Source: Deinococcus metalli
Lineage (GTDB): Bacteria; Deinococcota; Deinococci; Deinococcales; Deinococcaceae
Direction: 5' to 3'
DNA: 64,000 nucleotides
NCBI RefSeq assembly: GCF_014201805.1
Contig: NZ_JACHFK010000015.1
Location: forward strand, 43,799-107,798
The notes under the pieces were generated by a model. That model worked only from the letters and a program-made list of their open reading frames with translations, ran no database searches and had not been told where the DNA came from. Positions 16,796 through 25,052 of the stretch are shown one piece after another. Positions within the stretch are counted from its first letter, which is position 1. Every line of letters starts with the position of its first letter. A program made the translations under genes and the position numbers.

Positions 16796-18400
16796 TCAGC
16801 GAATCAGTGGCGCATAGTCAAAGGCTGGTTGGCCCTTCACACGGGGGATGTGATAACCCTCCGGCACGCTGCGCCAGTCGTAATGCGCCTGCATCCCGGC
16901 AAAGGGCAGTCCTGCCACATAGGGGGGCACCAACATGGGTTGAGGGAGCACCGCGGTGCCTGCAGGGTAGTTCTGAATGATGCCGGTGGCGAAGTATGTG
17001 ATGGGGCGCAGGAATTTGGCCGTCACCGGCTCCGGCAGGAGCGTGGTGTGCAGCGTATTGAAGGCCTGGAAGAAGGTCGTGTAGCCCAGGCGCTCCTGGA
17101 AGGCCGGATTGGTGGGCGGCAGGGTGCGCTTGAACTCTTCGAAGGCCCACAGTCCGGGCGGGCTTCCGAGGGCGTCGTGACGGCCGGGCAGCAGGTGGGC
17201 GCTCAGGCTGGGGCTGCGCCACGTCGACTGGAAGTAGTACGGAGAGCTGTTCAGGGAGTAGAGCTGCGTGCTCTTGCTCTTGAAGGCGTCTTGCACGAGC
17301 TGCGCGAGATCCGTGAATGGCTTGGGGTTGACGCCATGGTTCATGACCGGCGCGACCACCGCACCGTCGCCCGGAGTCAGGGTTTTCCAGGGCAACCCGA
17401 AGAAGGAGGGGTTCTTCTTGTTGAACAGTGCCGCCACAACGTCCTTTTGGTAGTCCAGAAAATAGCTGCCGTGCGCGCGCTTCACGGCCCGTTGCACCCG
17501 CTGCTGCGCCTGGTTCATATCAAAGTACAGCGGCGCAGGCGCGGCGGGGTTGGTGGCGTATCTGCGGTCGCCCTGTAAGCAGAAGGTGGGCACCCCAAAT
17601 ACGTAGAAACACGTGCCCGGCAGGTACATGAAGGGCACGTCGGGAATCGGGTTCACGTTGACGCCGCTGCAGCGGTCAGCCGGATTGGTCTGTGGCCAGG
17701 GCAGGTAGCTGTCCAGGTGCAGGGCGTTGTCGTGGGTGCTGAGCGGCACGCGGCCTCCGAGCAGCCTGGATTTCGGCAGATCCTCCTTTTCCACCGTGAC
17801 CTTCAACGTCGCCTCGTTGGTCTTCAGCTTTGAGGACAGATCCACCACGCACTGCGTCAGGTACAGCACGGGGTTGTTCAGCTCGATCATGGCGTTCCAG
17901 TAGTAGCGGTCCTCGTACCGCTGCCACGCGGCGCGCATATCGGTTGCGGCCGTCACGCTCGCCGCGTCGGTGGAGTAGGGCACGCTCCACTCGATCTTCG
18001 GGCACGTACTGGGGTCGGTGGCCTTGGGTTCAGCCCGGGCCTTCTGGCACGCGGCCAGATTTTCCTCATGGGCCTGACGCAGCGACGTATCGGTGACGCT
18101 CAGGTAGGGAATGCGCCCTTTGGGTAGGGCTCCGGCCCGGAAATCCGGGAAATGGAACAGGTAGCGCTGGAGCCCGCCGTAGTCGGGCTGTTCGTCACCG
18201 GCATTCTTCTTCGCCTGCTCCAGTGTGCCGCTTGCCGGAGCGCTGGGCGTTGGCAGCACCCCGGGTGGCGCTGAGGCAGCCGGCAGGCTGGGGGCAGCGG
18301 TCGGTGACGTGGGCAGGGGCGGGAGCTGGGGAAGCGCTGCGCCTCCAGAGGAGGCAAGCGCGAGGGTGGTGAGCAGGAGCCGCTGCCGCAGAGTGGTCAC
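16796..18400 (-). CDS. Large exported protein of the conjugation operon (unrecognised)
   Basis: A protein of 534 residues with a signal peptide ('LLLTTLALASSGGAALPQL'), then a Pro/Ser/Ala-rich linker to about residue 50 and a globular part with no recognised motif. Several cysteines ('LAACQKARAEP', 'STCPKIEW', 'TQCVVDLSS', 'GTCFYVFGVPTFCLQG') suggest a disulfide-bonded periplasmic protein, reminiscent of TraU-type transfer proteins in composition but not clearly homologous. It overlaps the upstream VirB9-like gene by ATGA, so a structural role in transfer is likely. Confidence 0.55.
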   Translation of the reverse strand: MTTLRQRLLLTTLALASSGGAALPQLPPLPTSPTAAPSLPAASAPPGVLPTPSAPASGTLEQAKKNAGDEQPDYGGLQRYLFHFPDFRAGALPKGRIPYLSVTDTSLRQAHEENLAACQKARAEPKATDPSTCPKIEWSVPYSTDAASVTAATDMRAAWQRYEDRYYWNAMIELNNPVLYLTQCVVDLSSKLKTNEATLKVTVEKEDLPKSRLLGGRVPLSTHDNALHLDSYLPWPQTNPADRCSGVNVNPIPDVPFMYLPGTCFYVFGVPTFCLQGDRRYATNPAAPAPLYFDMNQAQQRVQRAVKRAHGSYFLDYQKDVVAALFNKKNPSFFGLPWKTLTPGDGAVVAPVMNHGVNPKPFTDLAQLVQDAFKSKSTQLYSLNSSPYYFQSTWRSPSLSAHLLPGRHDALGSPPGLWAFEEFKRTLPPTNPAFQERLGYTTFFQAFNTLHTTLLPEPVTAKFLRPITYFATGIIQNYPAGTAVLPQPMLVPPYVAGLPFAGMQAHYDWRSVPEGYHIPRVKGQPAFDYAPLIR

Positions 18401-19431
18401 TTCACCGCAACCTTGTGGGAGAGGGTGAAGCTGCGGGCGGGCCCGAGCGTCTGCGCCGTCAGGGACGCAGTGATTTCGCTGGGGGCGTTCTTCACGCGCA
18501 TGAGGCCCAGAATGGGGGCCATGCTACTGCGGGGCAGCGTGACCGGCACCAGCGTCAGAGGAGTGCGGCCGTCCGTGACCTGAAAGGTGTTCACGTTAGA
18601 AAACAGTGTTCCGCCCGTCGGGCTGGTGAGCATGTACGCCACCAGAGCGTCGTTGCCATCGCGCCAGGCCGTGACCACCAGGGTGGGTGTCGCCGCCACC
18701 GGGCGGGCGGCGGCTGGGGGTGGCGTGACTGCGACGGGCCGCGTGGCTGCGGGGGGCGTCACGGGGCGCGTAGCCTGCACGGCGGCGGGACGCGGGGCGG
18801 GTGTGGCCGCCGCTGGAGGCTGTGCCGTCGTGGCCGTTGCCCTGGGCTGTGTGGCGGGTGCCGCCGTGGTCTTGGCGATGGCCGGTGCCTGGGCCGGGCG
18901 GACGCTCGTCGGTGATGTCGCGGACTTGACGGCTGGCGCAACGGGCGTGGGCGTGGGCGCGGGGGGCACTTTCTCCTCCTTGAAGGTCTGAGCCGCGCTC
19001 TGGGCCGCCAGGGCGTCCGCCGTCATGAACTTGTACACCCGCGTCCCGCTGGGCGAGTTCGCCACCTGGAGGCGAATGGGCAGCACCGTCTCGTCATCGA
19101 GAATCAGGTTGAGGTCGGCTCCCCCGGCCCCCACCAGCACATCAAGGAAGATCATCTTCCCGTTCTCAGCGCGGGACACTGAGAAGTTCTTTTGCTTGCT
19201 CAGCTCCATGCTGATGCCGGTGACTTCAGCACCCATCACCTGCACCGTCACCTGATACAGCGGCGAGACGACCACCGTGGCCGGGCGCGTGCTGAGCACC
19301 TGGTCAATGGACACCGTCCGGTAGTAGACGTCGCTGGTCGCGGCCTCAGAAGGCATGGCACTCCCGAGCAGTAAAGCCAGGGCGAGGACAGCGATATGCG
19401 GGGCCGAGTGTGCAGAAATGTTCATGCTCAT
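18397..19431 (-). CDS. VirB9/TraK-like periplasmic T4SS protein
   Basis: A protein of 344 residues with a signal peptide (about 1-30). The N-terminal beta-rich domain (about 33-135) contains 'ATVVVSPLYQVTVQV', 'ENGKMIFLDVLVGAG' and 'DDETVLPIRLQVAN', similar in pattern to the VirB9/TrbG/TraK N-terminal domain. A Pro/Ala/Thr low-complexity linker (about 150-245) leads to a second beta domain at the C-terminus ('RSFTLSHKVAVK'). VirB9 proteins help form the outer-membrane core complex with VirB10. TAGGGT lies 6 nt before the start, so a separate promoter is possible. The match is by pattern only. Confidence 0.55.
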   Translation of the reverse strand: MSMNISAHSAPHIAVLALALLLGSAMPSEAATSDVYYRTVSIDQVLSTRPATVVVSPLYQVTVQVMGAEVTGISMELSKQKNFSVSRAENGKMIFLDVLVGAGGADLNLILDDETVLPIRLQVANSPSGTRVYKFMTADALAAQSAAQTFKEEKVPPAPTPTPVAPAVKSATSPTSVRPAQAPAIAKTTAAPATQPRATATTAQPPAAATPAPRPAAVQATRPVTPPAATRPVAVTPPPAAARPVAATPTLVVTAWRDGNDALVAYMLTSPTGGTLFSNVNTFQVTDGRTPLTLVPVTLPRSSMAPILGLMRVKNAPSEITASLTAQTLGPARSFTLSHKVAVK

Positions 19432-19481
19432 AATTACACCCTATCTCGTGATCGTTTACGTGAAAAGCGGGGCGGTAGAAG

Positions 19482-21305
19482 TCAGGGCCGGCGGATGGCG
19501 CGCTCAAACGCAGCCAGGTCGTCGGCCAGATCGTCCACGTCCACCTGCGGCGCAGGAGACACAGGCACGTCGTTCTCCAGGTCAAAGTCGGTGGCCGCTT
19601 CGACCATCGGGGCATCGTTGAGCGTGAGCGCTGCCGATACCGGGCGTCTCGCGGGGGCCGGCGAACCGGCACCCTCTCCACCCACCGTCACCACCTCGGG
19701 CTCAGTCACCGGCGCGGCCTGCACCACCTCTTCCGTTGGCATGACCACTGGCGGAGTCCGGTGCTTGATGGGCGGCGGCTTCATCGTCCTGGCCACCTTC
19801 GCCTGGGGCAGCGTGAACGGCTCCATGCGGTAGCCCGCGATCATCGGAAATTCGTTGCTCTTGATGAGCACGTTGCCCAGCGAAACTTCTAGCACTTCGT
19901 CGGTGGTGATCAGCTCGCGGGAGTTGAGCCCTGTCGTGTCAGAACGGCCGCTGTCCGAGTTCTCTGAGGTGCGGTTGTCGCCGAACATGTACCGCCCGGA
20001 ACTCTCGCTGATGTACTTCGCGGTTCCCGGATCCTTCGGCGTGTAGAAGACCTTCGTGTGAGTGCCGCTCTTGACCGTGTCTGCGCCGTCCTCACCGTAA
20101 TTCTTGTCCAGTTGCGATAGCGCCTGCACGTACACCAGCGCGATCATGCCGCGTCCGGCCACCGTGGAAATCAAGTCGTCCAGCATCGGCACCGCGAGGC
20201 GTCCGGCCTCGTCGAAGACAAACATGATAGGTACAAATTCGCCGTTCGGTTCCATGTCGTAGCTCTTAATAATCGACTCAATAATGGCCAAAATGACGGC
20301 ACCGAAACTGTGAACTGTGTACTTGAGGTCGCTCTCTCGGAACACCATGTACAGGCTGGTTCGCTTTCTCAGCAGATCCGTTGCCTTAAAATCAGTCCCG
20401 CTGGTCATGTTGATGATGCCCTGTGACATCAAGTATTTCATCTTGGCAATGAGATTGATCCAACTGTTATTGAGGAACTTATCATTGCCAAACCCTTCCC
20501 AGTTGTACTCGCTCGGCTTCATGCCCACGAAGAAGCTCAGATTGCGGTGAACCTCCGGATCCCTGCTCTCCTTCTCCAGCATCAGGCAAGCACGCTCACA
20601 GCCCATGCCCAGGCAGTCACGAATGAAGGGCAGCACTGGCACATTCTTCTCTTTGGCCACCATCATGGCAGCGGTCAGAATGAAACTGGCGCGCAAGGCA
20701 AAGGCCTTGTTGCTCCCGTCACCGTCCGGGTTGAGAATCGCTTCAGCCGTGGCCTGCAACTGCTCGGGCGTATCGCGTTCCGCGAAGGGGTCGAACTGGT
20801 TGCTGGGGGCACCCGTGCTCGGGTTCAGCACGTACACGTCCTGGTTCATCACCTGACTGCGGTAGCCCGCCGTCATGTTGTAGAACTCGCCCTTAATGTC
20901 AATCACGACCACGCTGCCGCGCCAGTTCAGCAGGTTCGACGTGGCATTCAAACCCTTCCCTGCACGCGTCGGCCCAACGAACAGCACGTGCCCCACCTCC
21001 TTGCGCCCGGCCAAACCAGCGCGCAGGCCCACCATCTTGTCGTAGGCATACCCCAGCAGCACCTCGTCTCCATTGAGCTGCTTCACCATGGCGTCTTTGA
21101 TCTCGTCCGGCCTGGCCCAGTGCGCTTTGTACATCGCGCGAAACTTTGCATCTCGACCATCGAAAAACCAGATGCCAAACACCAGCATTCCCAGCGCAGG
21201 CGCTAGCCAGACCAGGCCGCCGCTCAAAACGGCATGCAACCCCAGCGCCACTGCTCCGTAAAACGACAGCAGGCGCAGGAGGAACCAGTGATAGTGAATG
21301 ATCAT
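19482..21305 (-). CDS. VirD4/TraG-type coupling protein
   Basis: A protein of 607 residues. The start at 21305 is chosen for GGAGGAG 7 nt upstream and because membrane segments begin at once ('WFLLRLLSFYGAVALGLHAV', then a second helix near 30-50). Walker A is 'GPTRAGKG' (about 117-124), 'VVVIDIKGEFY' follows, and Walker B is 'IMFVFDEAGRL'. The C-terminal 80 residues are a Pro-rich acidic tail. Coupling proteins bind the relaxosome and feed DNA into the T4SS channel at the inner membrane. It lies downstream of the relaxase-like gene, as expected for a mobilisation operon. Confidence 0.9.
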   Translation of the reverse strand: MIIHYHWFLLRLLSFYGAVALGLHAVLSGGLVWLAPALGMLVFGIWFFDGRDAKFRAMYKAHWARPDEIKDAMVKQLNGDEVLLGYAYDKMVGLRAGLAGRKEVGHVLFVGPTRAGKGLNATSNLLNWRGSVVVIDIKGEFYNMTAGYRSQVMNQDVYVLNPSTGAPSNQFDPFAERDTPEQLQATAEAILNPDGDGSNKAFALRASFILTAAMMVAKEKNVPVLPFIRDCLGMGCERACLMLEKESRDPEVHRNLSFFVGMKPSEYNWEGFGNDKFLNNSWINLIAKMKYLMSQGIINMTSGTDFKATDLLRKRTSLYMVFRESDLKYTVHSFGAVILAIIESIIKSYDMEPNGEFVPIMFVFDEAGRLAVPMLDDLISTVAGRGMIALVYVQALSQLDKNYGEDGADTVKSGTHTKVFYTPKDPGTAKYISESSGRYMFGDNRTSENSDSGRSDTTGLNSRELITTDEVLEVSLGNVLIKSNEFPMIAGYRMEPFTLPQAKVARTMKPPPIKHRTPPVVMPTEEVVQAAPVTEPEVVTVGGEGAGSPAPARRPVSAALTLNDAPMVEAATDFDLENDVPVSPAPQVDVDDLADDLAAFERAIRRP

Positions 21306-21354
21306 TCTGCGAACTCCTCCATCAATGCGGGCGCGCTCCACCGTCTCGGGAGGG

Positions 21355-21783
21355 TCATTCCTTCGGCCTGACGACCCTCAAGGTGTCTTTGGGCTGCCTG
21401 CTGCTCTTATCGCGCCACTCGTCCATGCGCCCGGAGTCCACCCGCGCACGTCGGTAGAACCACTGCTCAGGACGCCAGAACCGCGAGTAGCCGACAAAGG
21501 TCAATCCAAGAACTGCGTTCGTGTGCAACAGCAGCAGCTCCCACCACGGCACACCCCAGGCATTCATGTAAGCGCGGCGGCAGCTCGCTTTGGTCACACA
21601 ATCCGAGATGTAGTTCAGCGGCTCCAGCTGGACGCCGTAACGGGCGTGGTACTGCTCCTGAATGCTCTTGAAGAGTCTCGTCCAGGCCTCGGCAGCGTCC
21701 GAATAGCCCGTCATCAGTGACGCGGCGATCAGGGCAAGTCCAATCATGAAGAGCAGGCGTGGGCGCTGGTCAACGTGCATCAT
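21355..21783 (-). CDS. Small membrane protein of the transfer operon
   Basis: A protein of 142 residues with one hydrophobic segment near the N-terminus ('LLFMIGLALIAASLMTGY', about 10-27) and a second near 78-98 ('WWELLLLHTNAVLGLTFVGY'). A loop of about 50 residues carries two Cys ('SDCVTKASCRRAY'), suggesting a disulfide in the periplasm. Encoded between the relaxase-like gene (9-nt gap) and the coupling protein. No family recognised; it may be an accessory of the coupling protein. Confidence 0.6.
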   Translation of the reverse strand: MMHVDQRPRLLFMIGLALIAASLMTGYSDAAEAWTRLFKSIQEQYHARYGVQLEPLNYISDCVTKASCRRAYMNAWGVPWWELLLLHTNAVLGLTFVGYSRFWRPEQWFYRRARVDSGRMDEWRDKSSRQPKDTLRVVRPKE

Positions 21784-21792
21784 GACCGCACC

Positions 21793-22548
21793 TCACATCT
21801 CCATTCCGAACGAAGCCTGCTGCTTCTTGGTGTTTTCCTTTTCACGATCCTCCTTCCGAGAGCCGCCTCCGTCCTCGACCCCCTGCGAACTGACTTCGCG
21901 TTTGGCTTCCAGCCATTTCGTGAACGCCTCCTGCCGCTGCGCTTTCCAGAGCTCCTCCTTCATGTGGCGGTCGTGATCGAAACGCATCTCCATGACCTTC
22001 GCCTGGACGTCGCCAAACTCGCGTAGATCCTTGAAGTCGTCACGGGTGAGCTTGCCGTCGGTGAACACCATGGCGTGTGCGTGGGGATGCTCCGTGTGTC
22101 CCTTCTCCCCGGCATGAGCCACAACGAAGAAGTGGGTGTATCCGGCAGCGGTCAAGGTTCGCGCCGCCCACTCCTGGGTCGTCTCATTTCCGAAGTTGTG
22201 ATCTGGGCTCATCACCACACGGTAAGCATATGGGAAATGTTTGCAGCTTTCACCTACAAATTTATGCACGTCATCGGGATCCATGACCTCCTTCCCATTG
22301 AAGGCCTGCCGATGTGCGCCGTCTTCTCCGGGGCGAAACATCATGTAGTTGGCGGAAGCGAACGCCTTTCCTGTTCCTGCCGCACTCGGCCCGCGCGGGC
22401 CGCCTACGCGCACGTAGTTCGCCTTGATCACCACCCGTGTCGTTGGGCCGCCCCCGCGCCGCGCCGCACGCATTTGAATCCGCTGCACCTGCGCTGCACG
22501 CGGGGGTGAGGAGCGAACCTCCTTGCCCCGCCCCAAGCCGTTACTCAT
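21793..22548 (-). CDS. Relaxase-like mobilisation protein
   Basis: A protein of 251 residues. The core shows 'THFFVVAHAGEKGHTEHPHA' (about 143-162), continuing into HAMV. This is the third relaxase motif, whose clustered histidines (H-x2-H-x-H-x-H) bind the metal ion used to nick oriT. Candidate catalytic Tyr residues include the 'FPYAYRVVMS' segment. A charged, low-complexity tail ends the protein. At 251 residues it is short for a MOBP relaxase, so it may be a minimal or divergent one. It overlaps the RHH gene by 8 nt, the usual auxiliary-relaxase pairing, and lies beside the oriT-like repeats at 22959-23095. Confidence 0.75.
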   Translation of the reverse strand: MSNGLGRGKEVRSSPPRAAQVQRIQMRAARRGGGPTTRVVIKANYVRVGGPRGPSAAGTGKAFASANYMMFRPGEDGAHRQAFNGKEVMDPDDVHKFVGESCKHFPYAYRVVMSPDHNFGNETTQEWAARTLTAAGYTHFFVVAHAGEKGHTEHPHAHAMVFTDGKLTRDDFKDLREFGDVQAKVMEMRFDHDRHMKEELWKAQRQEAFTKWLEAKREVSSQGVEDGGGSRKEDREKENTKKQQASFGMEM

Positions 22549-22942
22549 CGCTCAGATCCTCCTCCCTCACGCCCTTGCGGCGCAGGTTTTTCACGGCCGT
22601 CTTGTACGCGTGATCGCGCAGGCCGGACAACTGATTGACGTCGTATCCGTTGTCCTCCTTGTACTTGAATAGGGTCAGTCTCGACGCGATATTGCTTTCG
22701 ACCGCCGCGTGCACCATCACCAGTCGCAGGTCTCGCAGATGCCGGTCAAACAGGCCCGTGAGAATGCCCTCTAACCTCGGCATCAGAAAGGTGGACGCCA
22801 GCTCGGTCTCCTGCTGCCCCAGCGCGAGCACCAGCAGCTCCTCCACCATCTGCGACCGCGTGATGCCGTTGGACACCGCCAATTTGTCTATCTGCTCGCA
22901 TACCGTTGTCTCCACACGAGCACTCACCGAAATCCTTGCCAT
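22541..22942 (-). CDS. Ribbon-helix-helix relaxosome accessory protein
   Basis: A protein of 133 residues. Residues 1-45 ('MARISVSARVETTVCEQIDK' then a second helix pair ending 'MVEELLVLAL') match a ribbon-helix-helix DNA-binding fold; the rest is helical and charged. The start at 22942 is preferred because the RHH strand begins there and TATGCT lies 6 nt upstream (leaderless pattern). It probably binds the TCGTAGACGA repeats at its own promoter and at oriT, assisting the relaxase and repressing the operon. Confidence 0.78.
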   Translation of the reverse strand: MARISVSARVETTVCEQIDKLAVSNGITRSQMVEELLVLALGQQETELASTFLMPRLEGILTGLFDRHLRDLRLVMVHAAVESNIASRLTLFKYKEDNGYDVNQLSGLRDHAYKTAVKNLRRKGVREEDLSDE

Positions 22943-22958
22943 ACCACAAGCATACAAA

Positions 22959-23030
22959 TCGTAGACGAAAAAACAAGTCGTAGACGATCATTTCTCGTTC
23001 TAGTATGCAGAAATGTTCCATCGTAGACGT
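22959..23030. repeat. TCGTAGACGA direct repeats at the mobilisation promoter/oriT
   Basis: TCGTAGACGA occurs at 22959-22968 and 22978-22987, with a nine-base match (TCGTAGACG) at 23021-23029. The first copy overlaps the promoter of the RHH gene. The motif is nearly palindromic (complement TCGTCTACGA). These are probable binding sites for the RHH protein. Confidence 0.65.
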
Positions 23031-23045
23031 CTCTTATCCTGCCCT

Positions 23046-23095
23046 AACCCCTCTGCTCCCCGTAGCACCGCTGGAGGGGAGCGTTCAGAGGGGTT
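23046..23095. other. Candidate oriT inverted repeat
   Basis: AACCCCTCTG-CTCCCC pairs with GGGGAG-(CGTT)-CAGAGGGGTT around a 14-nt loop, giving a 16-bp stem with a 4-nt bulge. It sits next to the RHH/relaxase genes and the TCGTAGACGA repeats, the typical architecture of an origin of transfer. The nick site is not identified. From 23096 to 23349 nothing else is evident. Confidence 0.5.
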
Positions 23096-23349
23096 CCATG
23101 CAGTCGCCTCGTCCCAGGCGCCCCACACCCACGACACCGCGCTCGCCTAGAACGGGAGGAATCCTGGCCCAGGAGACCCCAGCACGGGCCCGTGCCTTCG
23201 CGCTCTGATTGAACGCCGATCTCGCAACCCGCCTTCTGCCCCGCTGCTGCTGGTGCTTGCGCTGGCTGGTCTACCGGGTGATTGGGCCAGGCCAGAGCAG
23301 AAAGGCACACGCAACCCCACCATGTGCCTCTCTGGGGGAAGTGACAGGC

Positions 23350-23748
23350 TTACTTGCGCTTGCCTTTGCGGTTGCCCGTGCGTCGGCGGAACTGTTCAGC
23401 CAAGTCCTTCATGCTGACGCTGCCGCTGAGGATGGCGTCTTTCGTGGCGAATGGGGACAGCCGCAGGGGAGCCGAGGTCTGCTGCTCCAGCCACGCCTGA
23501 AACTCGGCGGTGTTCTCCACGGCGTACTCCCGCTCCGAGGCCGTCTTCCTCGCGGGTCGGCTGTGTTCACCCCGGCCGACGTACTCCATGTCGAAGAGGT
23601 GATTGACAGGAGCGCCGTCGAACACGCCGATGCGTATGGCGTTCTTCAGGTTGATGATGAAGCGCTGGCGACGGTCACTGGGAATGTCAGCGATGAGGTC
23701 AGACAGAAAGGCGACGGGGGCCGGTCGGGTGTTCACTGCGCTGGTCAT
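23350..23748 (-). CDS. Hypothetical protein with basic C-terminus
   Basis: A protein of 132 residues from the ATG at 23748. A predicted helical middle ('SDRRQRFIINLKNAIRIGVF') is followed by an acidic/charged region, and the end is very basic ('QFRRRTGNRKGKRK'), suggesting nucleic-acid contact. No family recognised. It stands alone between the oriT-like region and a secreted-protein gene on the opposite strand and may be a plasmid maintenance or regulatory protein. Confidence 0.6.
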   Translation of the reverse strand: MTSAVNTRPAPVAFLSDLIADIPSDRRQRFIINLKNAIRIGVFDGAPVNHLFDMEYVGRGEHSRPARKTASEREYAVENTAEFQAWLEQQTSAPLRLSPFATKDAILSGSVSMKDLAEQFRRRTGNRKGKRK

Positions 23749-23882
23749 GGCGACATGGTACGCGGAATGAGGTGGGTTCCTCAAGCCGGATGAGCAGGGT
23801 TATGTTTGGCGCTGCCTCTCAATCTCCACACAGTATGTCTAGAACGTTTGCTGTCTGACGCAGTCTCAATTAGAGTAGATAT

Positions 23883-24380
23883 ATGGGAAATCTTCGCATA
23901 GTCTTGGTGAGTGGTTTGTTGCTGATCTCAACTGATGGAGGTGCGGCCTTCGCCCAATCGCTCACGGTAGCCTCCCGAGTAACGGCCAATCTGCTGCCGG
24001 TTCTTGAAGCCGAAGAGGTCACCCCCGTACCCCAGGCCTCCGTCTGTACTGCGTTGGCTTTCCGCGCTGACCCCGACGGTCGGCCCGTCATTCCAGCCGG
24101 CGCACGACTGCTGAATGCGGGTATTCCCGAGGATGAGATTACGGACGCCGTGCTGGAAGGGCTGTCGCTCGCGTTCACAGGCTCGGGCCTGAAGCTTGGC
24201 AAAGACCTGGTGCTGCTGACAGGCAAGCTCGCGTGGGTGCCGCAGGGAGATGCACAGCTCATGGTGGCCACGTTCGAGCGCGGTTCCTTCGTCGGGTTCT
24301 TCGACAGCCACACACAGAATGTGCGGGAGCGGTTGCTGTTCGGCGTTTCAGGGACGCAGGTCTGTCTGGTTCCCGGCTGA
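23883..24380 (+). CDS. Secreted hypothetical protein
   Basis: A protein of 165 residues with a signal peptide ('LRIVLVSGLLLISTDGGAAF', cleavage near AQS) and a beta-rich mature part including 'VSVASRV'-like and 'LVLLTGKLAWVPQGDAQLMV' segments. TAGAGT at 23871-23876 lies 6 nt before the ATG, a convincing leaderless promoter. Two Cys near each end of the mature part could form a disulfide. Function unknown. Confidence 0.65.
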   Translation: MGNLRIVLVSGLLLISTDGGAAFAQSLTVASRVTANLLPVLEAEEVTPVPQASVCTALAFRADPDGRPVIPAGARLLNAGIPEDEITDAVLEGLSLAFTGSGLKLGKDLVLLTGKLAWVPQGDAQLMVATFERGSFVGFFDSHTQNVRERLLFGVSGTQVCLVPG

Positions 24381-25040
24381 TGCTCGTGGTGAGGGCGGCC
24401 GTGGGCGTGGGCCTCTCGAAAGCGGCCCGGCCTACCCCTCCCGTGGGGCAGATTCACGCGGTCTCCGGCTTCCAGCTCCGCACCATGCCGTGCACGTCCC
24501 AGACCTTCACCAACTGCGGTTCGCAATCAAAAGCGAGCCTTGTGGGGGATGACGGTGGCCGGGACGCCCCGCCCAGGCAGAACATGACAGCACTGTCATC
24601 GGCTTGTCCGTGGCGCCCTCCGGGTTGCAGGCATGCCGGTGTGTTGCTGGTCAGGTCACGCACCTGCGCTCTGATCGCCCTGGGTGTGCCGGAGTCGACT
24701 GTGCCGTACTTCCGGGTGGTGACGGGCGGAGACGAGGAAGGAGGTACGGGTGGCGCGGGTGCTGGGACGCTCGCCATAACGCGGCGGCCCAGTGTGCACC
24801 ACCAGCGAACCAGTGATGACTGTGGTCAGCCGAGCGGTTCTCGCTCTGACCCCGTACATCCCGTCATTTCTGAGGAGATCTGGTCAGCGTTTGGGGGAGA
24901 TCGACCATGATCCGTAGGCGCGCCTGCGGCCGCTTCGACGGCCGAACACTGACCAGAGCGTGTCCACATCGTCCCTCTGTGTGCGGCCACCGCTGGCCGG
25001 CAGTCAGGCAGATGGATTCAGGCCCGCCGGATCCGCCCGG
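24381..25040. other. Intergenic region upstream of repA, no gene recognised
   Basis: About 660 nt without a convincing reading frame; overlapping frames on both strands lack family features and credible starts. It may hold control elements for repA copy number, but none is identified. Confidence 0.5.
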
Positions 25041-25046
25041 TACAAT
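25041..25046 (+). promoter_or_regulatory. -10 box of repA
   Basis: TACAAT, 6 nt before the ATG at 25053, with no Shine-Dalgarno sequence. This supports a leaderless repA transcript and decides the start codon, since a longer upstream frame exists. Confidence 0.65.
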
Positions 25047-25052
25047 GGTGCC

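Noticed and set aside
24233..24910. Gene of 225 codons overlapping the end of the secreted protein gene
   Set aside because: Out of frame with the supported gene at 23883, no promoter or motif, irregular composition.
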